Shown: positions 22,690 through 35,186 of the stretch, in pieces
Position numbering within the stretch: position 1 is the stretch's first letter
Layout: the number at the start of each line of letters is the position of its first letter
NCBI GenBank assembly: GCA_907163345.1
Contig: CAJQUN010000400.1
Coordinates: 124,001-188,000 of the forward strand
DNA length: 64,000 bases
Source of the DNA: Haberlea rhodopensis
Lineage: Eukaryota; Streptophyta; Magnoliopsida; Lamiales; Gesneriaceae
Direction of reading: 5' to 3'
Notes under the pieces: model-generated
Database searches by the model: none
What the model saw: the letters and a program-made list of their open reading frames with translations, nothing else
Told to the model about the DNA's origin: nothing
Program-made: the position numbers and the translations under genes

Positions 22690-23541
22690 ATAGACTTTAA
22701 AGTCTTTGAATGCAGCAAATGCAAGAAATATGCGAATGGTTTCTAATCGGGATATAGGGGCAAAAGTTTCATCGAAATCGATGCTTTCTTCATGTATGTA
22801 TCCCTGTGCAACTAATCTTGCTTTATTCCTGATTACAACACCATTCTCGTCCAATTTAGTTCTAAATACTCATTTGATACCTATGACAGTGTGATGTGGT
22901 GGACGTGGTACTAAGTGCCATATTTTATTTCTCTCAAACTGATTAAGTTCTTCTTGCATAGCTTCTACCCAACTTGGATCTAAAATAGGATCAACTATCT
23001 TCTTGGGTTCTATATGAGAGATGAATGCAGCATGAAGAAATTCATTAATCATCTGTCCTCTGGTGCATAGAGGAGCAGCATGGTTACCTATGACCTGCCT
23101 GGGTAGATGATCCTTCTTCCACGGGAGCGGAGGTCCAAGAGGATTTGTTACTTTGTCGGTATGAATTTGAGTTGGTACCTCAGTAGAAGGTATTGATTCA
23201 TCATTGATATTTGCGATATTTACGGCAGCATGGGTATATACAATAGTGTCCTCTACAGCAGGGTTCAGCTCTTGTAGACAAGCAGGTACCTTTGTTTGGG
23301 CTTCTGCGACTTTTGGCTCTAAAATACAGTTGACCCTACTACTGTAATCCAACTCATCATCATAATTATCATCAAATTTCACATGAACAGATTCCTCTAC
23401 TATAAGTATTCGATTATTAAATACTCTGAATGCCTTACTAACAGCAGAGTAGGCAAGAAATATTCCAGCATCAGATTTAGCATCAAAGACGGTGAGATGA
23501 GTATTTCCATTGTTGTGAATAAAACATTTGCAATCAAACAC
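22690..23541 (-). pseudogene. Element C pol: integrase C-terminal region and linker to RT
   Basis: The frame 22870-23541 shows KSDAGIFLAYSAVSKAFRVF (Copia integrase C-terminal motif), a Ser/Asp/Pro-rich linker, then EPKKIVDPILDPSWVEAMQE and LNQFERNKIWHLVPRPPHH, which open the RT domain. A stop or frame change near 22870 separates it from the RT frame. Confidence 0.82.
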
Positions 23542-24212
23542 ATGGAAATAAGAAATATTTGGCTTACTGTCATTCCAGATCTCATACGTGTTCTGTTCGC
23601 ACGTTTATTAATCATCGATCTGTTCTGCGTATAGCAAGTTGCATTAACTGCTTCTGCCCAAAATCTCTGAGATATTTCTGACTCTGCAAGCATAGTTCGA
23701 GCAGCTTTTTCAAAGTGCGGTTCCTACGCTCAGCAACTCCATTTTGATGTGTGGCTCTAACAGTAGAGTATTCGTGTTTAATACCAAGGTCATCTAGATA
23801 TGATTCGAGTGACTGACTGGTAAACTCAGTACCTTTATCCTTGTGAATTCTATCTATCCCACATGATTTCTCGTTTTGTAGTCTTTTCAGTAGTTTGATC
23901 AGCTTTGAAGTAGGCTGGTCTTTCCCACTTAGAAACAAGACCCACGTAAAACGAGAGTAATCGTCTATTAACACTAGGGTATACTTCATTCACTTGACTT
24001 GTTACTGGTATATGACCAAAAAGATCCATGTGCAGCAACTCTATGCACCGAGAATAGGATTTAGTCCCTCTGTTCTTAAAGGTAGATCTGATCTGCTTAC
24101 CAAGCTGGCATGCTGAGCAGATCTTGTCTTTTGAGAACTCTATCTCGGGCAGTCCATCAATTAAATCAAGCTTACGCGGACTGACAATAGTTTTAAAATT
24201 TAAATGACTCAA
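23542..24212 (-). pseudogene. Element C pol: pre-integrase zinc region and integrase core
   Basis: Frames 23850-24212 and 23612-23989 overlap because of a frameshift near 23990. The first holds KICSACQLGKQIRSTFKN (end of the HHCC zinc region) and CIELLHMDLFGHIPVTS (first catalytic Asp). The second holds TLVLIDDYSRFTWVLFL, DKGTEFTSQSLESYLDDLGI (second catalytic Asp) and ATHQNGVAERRNRTLKKLLE (catalytic Glu). The integrase would insert cDNA into the genome. Confidence 0.85.
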
Positions 24213-24412
24213 ATGCTTATGCCAAAGCCAATATTTTTGGAACTATTAAAGGCAGCAAAGCAAGTAGGTGAGACAAGCTGATGAAAATTATAGTCAATCT
24301 TATAAGTGTTGTCATGCCTCTTACCTACAAGCAATGTAATACCATCGGCAGATGCACGTGTACTGGTTGAATTCTACTGAGTGTCCATTATCACATAGTT
24401 GACTAATGTTAA

Positions 24413-24640
24413 TCAAGTGATATCATGATTTTCAACTAGTAGTACATCTTTAATAACATTGTTACCATGGATAATCTTACCCACGGTTCTACCTTTCGCT
24501 TTGTCACCAAAGTTTATTCTTGGTTCGGTGGTGTCTACTAACTCAGACAGCAGACAAACACTTCCCGTCATATGTCTAGAACATCCACTGTCCAGAAACC
24601 ACTCCAAGCTCCGAACTTGTTGGATTCTAGATCTCTGCAA
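24413..24640 (-). pseudogene. Element C protease
   Basis: EWFLDSGCSRHMTGSVCLLS is the Copia retropepsin active site (DSG with the SRHMTG motif), followed by INFGDKAKGRTVGKIIHGN and VLLVENHDI. Open for 75 codons; the sequence between 24213 and 24412 is degraded. Cleaves the Gag-Pol polyprotein. Confidence 0.85.
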
Positions 24641-24649
24641 TTAAAGCGG

Positions 24650-25743
24650 TGAATTTATTGGTACCCTATCCTACTTGGGTCCATACAGGATTAGTCCTTT
24701 CGGGACCCACACTTGGAAAACCCTGAACCTTTTGGTATGTGTGTGTCCTGAAATATGTGTGCAGCAAATGGTGATGGTGTTCTAGGGTGTTGCGTGTGAT
24801 AGTGAGTGTATGCATGTTTTTTGGTTTTTGGTTCCTGTTGGGAAACATATGTCTCTTCTACACTGACATACAATTATAATACAAGTTAGGTTTCACCTCT
24901 CGAGTTTCCTGACCAGCAGGCTTATGTCTATTATTGGAATTCTGTATTGTTCTAGCCTTCTCTACTGGCTTAACATAACCAATACCTTTATGTGATGTCC
25001 GTTCCATAATGAGTGTTGGCTTGACAGGTTCCTTAACCAATTCACTTGGTTCATATACAGTGCTGGATCTAACAAAGTTCATGGTTTGAAACTTGTTTTT
25101 CTTCAGTCACAGCTGAGATTTAATGCCAGATGTATTACTGTCATTATTGATATAGTCTATACCGACGAGATGACCAACAAGCCTTATCGAGTCAAGTATT
25201 TCATCTTTTCTAGCAGTTGAAGTGTTCCATGTGTGAACCAACTTGATAAGTTTTTGGTGTGCACATTTAGCTTCGTCCTTTTCTTTCTCGAGCAGACTTA
25301 CTTTTTCCCTTAGGCATTCCAGCTCCCTTGATTGTTTCACAATCAAGTTTACTATCCTGCTGTTTGATTGGGCTTGTATGTTCAGTCTTATAATTCTCGA
25401 ATGACTCATACAACACTTGATACTCATTTATCATGTCCTGCAATGCATTTGTGAGTTCGGTATGTGTGAATTCAGAACGGTTAGAATCAGTTACCTCACT
25501 GTCATCATTTGCCATGAGACAATGGACCCCTTCATCTTCACTTTCACTTGAAGAGCTTGATGATTCTTCTGATTCTGATTCTGAATCAGCCCACTTGCTC
25601 TTGTTTTCCTCAACAAGTTCTTTCTGATCTCTATCTCTTCTGGATGATCTTCTCTTTTTCTTAGACTCCTTTGATCATCCTTCTTAGGTTTAGTGCAATC
25701 AGCGATGAAATGTCCGGGTTTAAGACAGTTGAAGCAGACACAA
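24650..25743 (-). pseudogene. Element C gag: zinc knuckle and coiled-coil C-terminal part
   Basis: The reverse strand near 25685-25740 encodes a CCHC knuckle (CFNCLKPGHFIADC) for RNA binding. It is followed by a Ser/Asp/Glu-rich stretch (about 25530-25640) and a coiled-coil-like segment (ELTNALQDMINEYQVLYESF; then ELECLREKVSLLEKEKDEAK). The Lys/Thr/Pro-rich linker 24660-25082 precedes the protease. SIRE-like Gag proteins are long in this region. Several frame breaks. Confidence 0.7.
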
Positions 25744-26253
25744 TCATTGATCTATTATTGAAGTTCTGGTTCCTTGGATAAGACTGGTAAGTCTTCTGGT
25801 TTTCCTCATGAACTTGCCAAATTTCTTGACAAAGAGCGCCATTGCATCATTACACATTTGTTCAGGAGTCATCTCTGTTGTGGTGGACAGGGCCTCTGAT
25901 GCAGCAATGGCTTTGGTTGGTTGAATGGTACTTGGTTCATCTTCAATCCGAATGCCTAGCTCAAACTCGTATGCCTTTAAGTCGGTAAATAGATCGTGCA
26001 GATCGATCTTGTTTAGATCTTTTGATTCTCTCATGGCAATGGTTTTCACATCCCATTCTCTTGGAAGACCCCTCATGACTTTTAGGGTAACTTATCTGTT
26101 TGACAGATCTTTACCCATGATGTTGAGATCGTTCATGATTCTAGTTACTCTCTCATCATATTCATTGAGAGTTTCTTCTGACATCATTTTGATGTTCTCA
26201 AACTTCTGTAGAGCCACAATAAGCTTGTTTTCTTTGGTTTGATCATTTCCTTT
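25744..26253 (-). pseudogene. Element C gag, middle part
   Basis: UBN2-type Copia Gag: NKLIVALQKFENIKMMSEET, NEYDERVTRIMNDLNIMGKD, then (after a stop near 26080) RGLPREWDVKTIAMRESKDL and DLFTDLKAYEFELGIRIEDE. The frame stops being Gag at 26254, where the family-B LTR begins, and its missing upstream part lies at 44175-44524. Confidence 0.85.
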
Positions 26254-27745
26254 TGGTAGCCGCTTATCGTGTACGCCCAAATTAACCCTCTCAAGTTAAT
26301 AACAGTAATGAATGTAGTAGCGTGAATAGGGATCGATCCCATAGGGAATGATGTATTTTTGTGTTAATTATGAAAATAAATAGTAAAAAGGTCTTTTCTT
26401 AAATCGATTGACTTACTAATATAATGCATAATTAAACTAATATGCAAAAGTAACTAGATGAATTAACTTATGAGAAAAGCGATTCTTGTTACCTTGGATT
26501 ATGCATTCAATCATCGATTATCACAAAAGATGTAATTTTTACTTGAATATTCATCATTAGAAATTCAACTCCTATATTACTTTATGCCAAGTTAAAATAG
26601 CCCAAGCGCTCTACGTTAACTCTTATCGTAATATCGATCAAAACAACAGCAGTTAAGATTAATATTAACAATAGCTTTCAAATCTAGTAAAAATGATGAA
26701 ACTTAGACAACATAATCGAAGTGTCTATGTTTAATCTAGTCAAGCGTTTCTCCTACGAATTTAACAACACCAACAACAGGTAATTACCGATCTTAGTTGC
26801 TTCAAAGGCCAATCATTAGATTGCATGTAAAAATCATTAGATGGCCAATCTTATAATCAAAACACAACAAAAATGGCAACAATCATAGAAAAACACATGA
26901 TACTCAATAAAAATTAATAAAATAACATCAATCTCATGAAAAACATAAAATCCAAGGTATTGTCTTCCTTTAACCAAGAATTGAAATTGTTTAGCCAAGC
27001 ATGACTAAATCGAAAACATTAAAACTTAATCTAGAAAACATTAAACTAAAAGTAGAAGGAAGAATTACTAAAGAGAAGCACGATTCCGGAGTGTCACTTC
27101 CGTCTTCGTTCTTCGTTCTTCAAGTCGTTCTTCAAAAGGTTGAGAGAAAATCTATTCTCAAGTCTAACATATGGTTAAAAATCTGAATAATGGTGATAAG
27201 AGGCCCCTTTTTCGAGTTATGGTAGGAGGATATGCTAGGATAGATCAAAATCTCTCCAAGATGGTAAAAAGACCATATTTTATTTTATTTTCTTGGGCTC
27301 TCTGGCGATCGATCGCTATAAGCTAGGATCGATCGCTAGCTTCTTTTTTTCAGGCAGAATGTTTTGTTGATTGATCGCCCCTTTGTGCCGATCGATCGCT
27401 GGGCTCCAGTACACTTTGGCGATCGATCGCTATAAACTAGCGATCGATCACTAAACCCTATATTTTGTTGCTCAACTTTATATCCATAGGTGGTCAATTT
27501 CATCTTCCAGACGATGATCTCTGCTCCAAAATTACATTTTAGGCCTTTTCTTGATCTACCTTGAGTCTTTATCATCTCCAAAGCTTTTCTTGATCTTTAT
27601 TAATCATTATTAGCTTGATTTCTTTGATCCTACCTACATTTTCACAAATACACTATTAGGTAGCATATGCATCAATTTATCCATCCAAATATACCAAATC
27701 GTAGGCAGTTAAGGGCAATAGATGTGTCTATTTCTAGTGACATCA
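26254..27745 (-). repeat. Copy B 3' LTR
   Basis: Plus-strand reading TGGTAGCCGCTTATCG to CTAGTGACATCA. CGATCGATCG cluster 27306-27450. The PPT lies at the inner edge (reverse of AACTCCCAAATACTT, 27746-27760). Roughly 4-5 percent different from the 5' LTR by rough hand alignment. Confidence 0.9.
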
Positions 27746-28498
27746 AACTCCCAAATACTTAATCTTTACTCGACCTTGAGTAAATCAGACAAAACTACTA
27801 TATTTTTGTTGGATCATAGTATCATAACAAACTATCTTGTCCTCACTTTAATGCCTCAACAATCATAAACATGCATAATGAAAAACGGTGAAAAGTTAAT
27901 AGTGGAACAAGTTCAATCCCTAGGCATTTCGTACCCAACAAAGCAACGAACATGCGTGTGTTGTCATAAACAAGTGTTGTGCACAACTTATAGATCCAAT
28001 CAATGTAAACCCATAATAGCTCAAGTTGTACACCAATACAAGTATAAGCTTACTTCACTCTTTTCCACTATCTTAGACACTTGCAAACATGAATCAAGTA
28101 GGTCTTAATTAGCTTGTAGCTTGGCCTAGGTGTTGGCTTCTGAAAGAAATGAAGGATGTATCAATCAAGAGAGTATGATGATATGCACAATATACTTCTC
28201 TTCGTACATGATTTGTTTCTTCAAACCTTATTCGTTGTGACTTGGCTCCCCTTGGAGTCATGTTTTTTGTATTTTCTCAAGGCATCCCTTTTCTTTCATA
28301 CATTTCATTCTTTTTACAATGAAGCTCAAACATATGGATCAATGAATACCTAAGTGCATTTGAATGAAACACATCATACTCCCTTCAACGGTGTGGATTA
28401 AAATCGCATTTAGGCTTATTAGGGAAGGATGATAAGCTAGTCAAAGAATGTTGAATTGTGGTTGTTTGTATGCTTAGCACACAACCATTCTTTTACAT
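27746..28498 (-). other. Copy B PPT and 3' non-coding region, distal part
   Basis: Non-coding and matching 47579-48370 of B'. It is interrupted at TACAT (28494-28498), the TSD of solo LTR D. Confidence 0.75.
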
Positions 28499-30048
28499 TG
28501 ATAGGCTTAGATTTTGAGTGTTTTTACTACTTTCCGTTCTTTTTCCTGGATGATATTATGCTTTTTGGTGTCTATTCGTTTGTTTCAGGAAAATAGATCG
28601 GAAGTGGAAGAAATGAGCCAATATGAAGATAACGGGCGAAATCGAAGCGAAAAAGAACTGAAATTTAGGAAATGAAATTTTCGGAATCTCGATCGATCGA
28701 GATTTACTCTCGATCGATCGAGCCAGGCAGAAAGTGAGAATCAGAATTTTTGAAGGCTCGATCGATCGGTGGAAATCTCGATCGATCGAGCGAGGCAGTA
28801 ACTTCGTAGCTGATTTTTTCAAATTCTCGATCGATCGGTGGAAATTCTCGATCGATCGAGCGAGACAGTGAGTTTCAAAAGCTGGCATGAACAGTGCACC
28901 GATCGATCGGTAGCAATTCTCGATCGATCGAGACGCGAAATCCTGAAGATTTTATTTTCCTTTTTCATCGTGATTTTGGAGGGCTTTTAAGAGGGGATCT
29001 CTTCCACAGACCAGATCAGACCATATCAGACCATTTCAGACGATTTTTAGGTCAAGGAGAGCCGCCCGAGCCGCCCCCCAACGCCGGAAAAGGAGATCCA
29101 ATCCCCGTTCTTCGTCCAAGGTCGAGCCAATCTATTCCGGAGTGCAAGGAAGGAACAAGAGAAGAAATCACGGTGCAACGCACGGATTCATCCATCGTTT
29201 ATCGTATTTATGAACTTTAATTTATTTGATTTTCAATTTCATTTGATGTTTTAGAGGTCGAGAGACAATAAAACTCTTATGTATTTGATTTGAATTAAAT
29301 TTAGTTTATATTATTGAGTTTTAGTTTCGTTGTGTTTGATTATTGATTCATTGGTATTTGAGTGCATTGATTGTTATTGTTCATAAATTAATTGCATGTG
29401 TAAATCAAAGTCTAGCTAGCTTTGATTGAATTTGAGGGTTACAGCCGAGATCGAGAGATAACGTTGTAACACGCTCCATTAATTTATGATGTATGTCACG
29501 ATTGAGATCGAGAGATGATATCGCATATGTGAGAACTTGGAATCGAGAGATTTAGAGTTATAAGGTTTTGATAATTTATGCAACTTTGAATTAGTAAATA
29601 GGTGCACGAGAGTGACTTGTTCTAATTTATTGTTAGTTTCGTTACAGCTCGAGAGAGTGTATCGAATAATAGTGAAAACCTTTCACCTTTAAAATCAATT
29701 GGTTGATAAACTGAGAATTCCATTGAATCATTAGAGATAACATAATTGAACGGCGAACTCGGTAATTTTCTCGAGTAACTTACCTTTGCATTTCCGGAAC
29801 CATTCTTTTCATTATTTCTAGTTTAATCTTTATTCTTTAGTTTAATTTAGCTTTAGTTAATCAAACTTCTTTTATCGTAGGCTAAATATAATTTTATTAA
29901 TCTTTTTTGGTACTTATACGTTAGTCCCTGTGGATTCGACAACCTGTACTTAATTTTCACTATACTAAAACTTGACAACCGTGCACTTGCGGTAGAATCG
30001 CTTCACACCAATCTTTGAAATATCTTTTGTTTAAAAATAAAGCGGTCA
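28499..30048 (+). mobile_element. Solo LTR D (Athila/Tat-like)
   Basis: TGATAGGCTTAG to AAAGCGGTCA, 1550 bases, with a perfect 5-bp TSD TACAT at 28494-28498 and 30049-30053. The surrounding family-B sequence joins cleanly when it is removed. Its 3' part (ACCGTGCACTTGCGGTAGAA, GGATTCGACAACC) resembles the LTR end of element A, suggesting a related Gypsy lineage. CGATCGATCG cluster at 28686-28932, ahead of a possible TATA (GGCTTTTAAGAGG, about 28982). The open frames inside are not genes. Confidence 0.85.
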
Positions 30049-30053
30049 TACAT

Positions 30054-30666
30054 TAAAGCTCAAAAGGGTACTAGTGATTGATTTTCTTTACATGGTAGGC
30101 TTGAAAGGCTCAAACGCATCAAAGATCGCCTATATCACTTTCATGTTCGCAAGTAGTCTAGACATACGCCTCAAAGAACATGTAGTTAAGTTCTAGCATG
30201 TATCAGAGACTTCCTATCACAAAGCTCACACAATCTTTACTACGCTTTGCACAATTCACATGTCATGACTGTTTCGTGCTCAAAATATTAAACTACTAAG
30301 TTAAAGCATAATTTACATTAGAGTTCAAAGTGTTCCAAGGTTAACGGTTCATCTATTTTCAAAAATATGCATGCAATCAATTAGATTTTATCATGGGCTA
30401 GTGATTCTAAGCATGCGTTCATTACTAACTATGAGCTTTTAATTTTTCAATTTTTTTGTATTTTTGTAATAAGAAAGCAATAACACACTATTAATCCCTC
30501 CCCCATACTTAAATCTTAAATTGTCCCCAATGTAAGTCAGAATTGTAAGGAAATAGAAATTAGATACTAATAAAGCAATAAAAATGAAAAAGAAAACTAA
30601 CTCCCCTTGGGTTGCCTCCCAAGAAGCGCCTCTATTTAACATCGGTGGCCCGACGCTAGTCCTCTA
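30054..30666 (-). other. Copy B 3' non-coding region, proximal part with internal PPT
   Basis: Reverse of AAGTATGGGGGAGGG at about 30496-30510, preceded (in sense) by a degraded stem-loop at about 30515-30535. Equivalent to 48371-49003 of B'. Confidence 0.7.
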
Positions 30667-31043
30667 TCAAGGTGGGTTATGCGGTGTCACTCGATCTTTC
30701 TTCTTCCACCTCATTATCTTCTTGATTCCTTTAAACTTCGATTTGTTTGCCTTGCTCTTCTTAGAGAGTTCATTATCAATCGTTGGTCCTCCTCCTTCAT
30801 TTGTTGATTGTTGTGTTCGATCAGGAGGGTGTGTCTTTTCATCAGTAGGATCCTGTAAGTGAGAAGAATGAGAGTCAGCAATATCATGAGTATATAAGGC
30901 AGCAATAGTATGAAAATTATGCACAAGATTTGAGTCAATACCTCCTTTATCTTCAAGGTCATCAGTATCCTTTCCCATCTCCCACAAATCATCATTATCA
31001 AAATCATCATGTGCCATGTACTCCGTGCTATCAACAGCGTAAC
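30667..31043 (-). pseudogene. Copy B gag-protease, C-terminal part
   Basis: Frame 30667-31017 reads MAHDDFDNDDLWEMGKDTDD, DSNLVHNFHTIAALYTHDIA, then a Lys-rich tail (FKGIKKIMRWKKKDRV) and stops. It aligns end to end with the last about 115 residues of the B' protein. The tail beyond the protease is acidic then basic, and its function is unknown. Element E (31049-40458) interrupts the gene just upstream. Confidence 0.82.
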
Positions 31044-31048
31044 TAGTG

Positions 31049-33370
31049 TGTGAGACCCTGTTATTACATCAAGATATTAAGGTGCGATTAAGAGAACTAA
31101 TCATTCATGCATATTTATCAGAGTAATAAGTCGTGTTGATTAACCTGAGCTTAAGAGATTACAGTACCAAAAGTTTAAAAGGAATTTCACAATTTCCTAC
31201 AAAAGGTACAGCACTATAGTCTTACTCTACTACATGTAGAAGCTATACAAAAATTCTCTAACATGCTAATCCTGTAGCACTCCTTACAGCTCAGCATTTC
31301 AACCCCGACCCTGGTCCTCATCATCAAAAGCACCTACAAAGACAACCCCCCAACACATGAGCATAACATAATTCATATTCAACATAATATGAATGTAAGA
31401 CGTAAATGCATAATCATAAATACAAAACACTTCCTGTATTTCCATCGCATTTACAACGCCTATTGGTTGTCCCTGTACCACAATTCATAATCAAAACACT
31501 ATATGAATGTATGGCTTCACAAATAAATGTCATGACATATCATCTCTTTTTCTTGAGTCAGTCATCATCAGTTATTTTAATGCTTCTTCGCTTTCATAAT
31601 CTCAAAACAAGCGGTATCTCATCCTCGCTTCTTCATACTAGCGGTATCTCATCCTCGCTCAGTATGGTATACCCCGCCTTCATGTGCAAGCGAGCCTCCC
31701 CCCTCCCGCTCCACATTTTTAGCGGTAAAGCGTAAGCATTAAAACCTTAACTGTGATCACCCCTAACTCGTGGAATACACCTCTTTATTCCACATCACAA
31801 TATGCAACAACAATGCATAATATGCAACAACAATGCATAATAACATGTATCATAACCTTAATGCATCACATTGCATTCATCATGTGTCAAATAGACAAAC
31901 ATAAAGTACATGTTACCGTTGGGATGCCCGTACGTCGCTTACGTACCTTTCCAAAATGTAGTGTGTTGTGGGACTCTATCCCCTGCGCTGTGTAGCTGTC
32001 TGTGAAGGCTCTACACCAGTGTACAACACAATATTAGATGTCTCATTACAATCCAATATCAAAATTAAACAATTTCTACATTTAAAAAAAAAATAGGCAC
32101 TACCGATCGATCGACCATCATCACCGATCGATCGGTGAACTGTTTGAATTAAGGAAAAAAGCTACGGCTTTTGCCGATCGATCGGTGTTCTTCACCGATC
32201 GATCGGTAGCTCTGTTTCAGCCCAGATTTTCCAGAATTCTCTAACACCGATATTCATACCCCTCAATCTAACATGTAAGACATACAATATGCCAGAACCA
32301 ACATGCTAGCAGTTACAATACACTACCCTGAGTGTATTCATATCAAATTTATACCCTAAATATAAATCCACATGCATAAACGTCGTCCATTTACACAAGT
32401 ACTCGATCAACTTTTCCGGAAACATAACAACATATTTCATTTCCAGATTTCTTGAGCACCTCATTTCATGCTATTAAAACTACAACATATATCATAAAAC
32501 ATGCTCAAACAAAACGTCCTGGGCTTTACAAAACTACCATGCATGTTCTCAAATCGAAGGTTCACCAAAAACCCATCTAACATGCATGATATCACCTCCT
32601 CAAAATCACTCCCACTCCATATTTTTTTCCAGAAAAACAGGGTAAATATCTACCCAGATTTTCGAACACCCTATTTCACATGCTTTAATCCTTCACATAA
32701 AACATGTAACATGCACAAAGAAAAATACTGAGAGCTTCATAATAACACCATGTAAGCATTTAAATCGAAGGTTTCAAGAAACCTAAGCTAACATGCCAAA
32801 TCACACCACCTAAAAGCAAGAACTTAACAAGTTTAAATAAAAAACAGAGCATGGTTTCTCACCCTACTTTGCTCCGATTTTTGAGAGGCTTCCAAGGAAT
32901 GAAAATGGCAAGGCTCCACAAGATTATGCTTAGCAGATGCTGGAGTTTGTTTGGGAGAGAAGGGTCGAGATTTGGGATGGAGGAGGAGGGTGAAATGATT
33001 GTGCCAAGTGGGGTGGATAGTCAGCTTAGGCACAGTTGATTGGTATGGGTTGGGGGGGTGGTTGGGTGTTGGGTGGTATGATGTGTTATGTTTTGGTCCC
33101 GGTATTTAGCACGATGTATTAAAATATCCTCACATGATATTTATAGTATTTTCTCAATAAAATACTTCAATTCCCATTTAAACATGCTTCACCAAAACAA
33201 ATAACACACACCCCAAATAAACATGGCACGACCCCAAAATCCCAACATATATCACATACACCCTGAAATGTATCTCCTCAATAATATTAATTCAATCCCA
33301 TGAATTAACACCCAAATCATCACAATTTAATTAATGATTAAAATCACATAATCATTTCGGGGATATCACA
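31049..33370 (-). repeat. Element E 3' LTR
   Basis: Plus-strand reading TGTGAGACCCTGTTATTACA to GGGGATATCACA, 2322 bases. CGATCGATCG cluster at 32104-32211. It has a second copy of AATATGCAACAACAATGCAT (near 31797-31840) that the 5' LTR lacks. TATA-like CTATAAATATCATG on the minus strand near 33140-33155. Confidence 0.93.
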
Positions 33371-33404
33371 ATACTCCCCTACTTATAAGATTTCGTCCCC
33401 GAAA

Positions 33405-34499
33405 TCAAACATGCTTACCAACATGAAGTAAAACAATACATAAACGCATACCAGAAAACAGCTCTGGGTAGTGCTGCACCATGTGTCGCTCTATCTCCCA
33501 CGTGGCCTCCTCGACACCCCTACGATCCCACTGTACTTTGACCATAGGAATAACCTTGTTCCGAATCCTGCGGTCTGCTCTATCCAAAATCCTGATAGGC
33601 CGCTCCACATAGGAAACATCGGACTCAAACTGCACTTCTGAAGGCTGCAACACATGCGAAGGATCTGGCTCGTACTTCCTCAGCATAGACACATGGAACA
33701 CATCGTGAATACCAGACAGAGAGGGCGGTAAAGCTAAACGGTACGCCAGAGTACCCACACGCTGTAAGATCTCATACGGCCCTACATATCTTGGGGACAA
33801 CTTCCCCCGCATACCAAACCGTACTACACCTCTGAAAGGTGAGATCTTCAGAAAAACTCTGTCGCCCAACTGAAACTCCAACGGCCTTCGCCGCTGATTG
33901 GCATACGCTGCATGTCTGTCCTGAGCTGCCTTCATCTTTCTCCTGATAATCTTTACCTTTTCCTCCATATCCTGGACCAACTCCGGTCCTCCGACCGATT
34001 TACGGTTCACATCATCCCAACACAAAGGCGACCTGCAACGCCTGCCATATAGGGCTTCAAATGGAGCCATCTGTATGCTAGCCTGGTAACTGTTATTATA
34101 AGAAAATTCTACCAAGGCTACTGAGTCCTGCCAAGAAGTGTCGAACTCTAGCACACAAGCCCTCAACATATCTTCGAGCGTCTGTATCGTACGCTCGGTC
34201 TGTCCGTCCGTCTGGGGATGATAGGTTGTGCTCAACCTCAACTCTGTACCTAGAGCTGACTGAAGACCCTCCCAGAAGTGAGATGTAAACCGCGGATCTC
34301 GATCAGACACAATCGAAACAGGGATCCCATGCAGTCTCACCACATCTCTGACATATAACTGTGCCATCCTCAAGTACGTGAAGGTTATACAGTAGGGAAT
34401 GAAATGAGCACTCTTAGTCAATCTGTCGACGACTACCCATATAGCATCAAAACCCGAAACAGTCCTCGGTAAGTGGGTCACGAAATCCATAGATACGTG
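33405..34499 (-). CDS. Element E pol: integrase core and chromodomain
   Basis: The last pol segment of element E. Integrase core motifs: DAIWVVVDRLTKSAHFIPY (first catalytic Asp), VSIVSDRDPRFTSHFWEGLQ (second Asp) and TTYHPQTDGQTERTIQTLED (catalytic Glu). Then GDRVFLKISPFRGVVRFG and LSPRYVGPYEILQRVGTLAY (GPY/F module), HDVFHVSMLRKYEPDPSHVL, and a chromodomain-like end (IRILDRADRRIRNKVIPMVK, EEATWEIERHMVQHYPELF). Chromodomains direct chromovirus integration toward heterochromatin. Separated from the upstream frame only by an in-frame TAG at 34500-34502. Confidence 0.9.
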   Translation of the reverse strand, partial: HVSMDFVTHLPRTVSGFDAIWVVVDRLTKSAHFIPYCITFTYLRMAQLYVRDVVRLHGIPVSIVSDRDPRFTSHFWEGLQSALGTELRLSTTYHPQTDGQTERTIQTLEDMLRACVLEFDTSWQDSVALVEFSYNNSYQASIQMAPFEALYGRRCRSPLCWDDVNRKSVGGPELVQDMEEKVKIIRRKMKAAQDRHAAYANQRRRPLEFQLGDRVFLKISPFRGVVRFGMRGKLSPRYVGPYEILQRVGTLAYRLALPPSLSGIHDVFHVSMLRKYEPDPSHVLQPSEVQFESDVSYVERPIRILDRADRRIRNKVIPMVKVQWDRRGVEEATWEIERHMVQHYPELFSGMRLCIVLLHVGKHV

Positions 34500-35186
34500 C
34501 TACCACTTCCACTCGGGTATCTCCAAACTCCTTAGTTCACCTCCAGGCCTCTGCCTCTCAGCCTTCACCTGCTGACAGATCAAACATCTCTTAACAAATG
34601 AGGTGACATCTTGTTTCATACGCCTCCACCAGAACTGGCTGCATAGATCCTTATACATCTTCTTCCAGCCCGGGTGGACACTCATCCTGCAATGAGCTCG
34701 CTGTAATATATCCTGGCGCAACTTGGGTGTATCTGGAACTACCCATCTGTCGCCAAGTCTCAGAGAACCGTCCTCAGCCACTCTGAATCTCGATGGCTGA
34801 CCTGAATGAACCACTAACATCCATCTCTGAACCTCTGCGTCGGTTCCCTGAGCCTTCCTGATGTGATCATAAATAACAGGCTCAGCTAGCAAGGTCAATA
34901 CCTGTACTGGTGAAGTAAATACATCATAATCAAACCCCAACTGACAGTAGGAGCCCAACATAGCTGATAAGCACATGGCATCCTCTGCTGTGATTCTCAC
35001 CTTCCGACTCAAAGCGTCAGCTGTCAAGTTTGCTTTTCCCGGATGGTATTCGATTTCACAATCATAATCCTTCAGCAGATCCATCCATCTCCTCTGTCTC
35101 ATATTCAGCTCAGCCTGTGTAAACAAGAACTTCAGGCTCTTGTGATCAGTGAAAATGGTAAATGACCATATAAGTAGTGTCGCCAT
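34500..35186 (-). CDS. Element E pol: RNase H end and integrase zinc domain
   Basis: Starts in the RNase H region (TIFTDHKSLKFLFTQAELNM, RQRRWMDLLKDYDCEIEYHP, GKANLTADALSRK). Continues to the integrase H2C2 zinc domain (AHCRMSVHPGWKKMYKDLCS, FVKRCLICQQVKAERQRPGG) and ends EIPEWKW at a TAG (34500-34502), where intact relatives read through. The previous frame is shifted by one base near 35165. Confidence 0.9.
   Translation of the reverse strand: MATLLIWSFTIFTDHKSLKFLFTQAELNMRQRRWMDLLKDYDCEIEYHPGKANLTADALSRKVRITAEDAMCLSAMLGSYCQLGFDYDVFTSPVQVLTLLAEPVIYDHIRKAQGTDAEVQRWMLVVHSGQPSRFRVAEDGSLRLGDRWVVPDTPKLRQDILQRAHCRMSVHPGWKKMYKDLCSQFWWRRMKQDVTSFVKRCLICQQVKAERQRPGGELRSLEIPEWKW

Noticed and set aside
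28556..29220. Open frames on both strands rich in RSIE/SIDR
   Set aside because: Produced by the CGATCGATCG palindromes inside solo LTR D.
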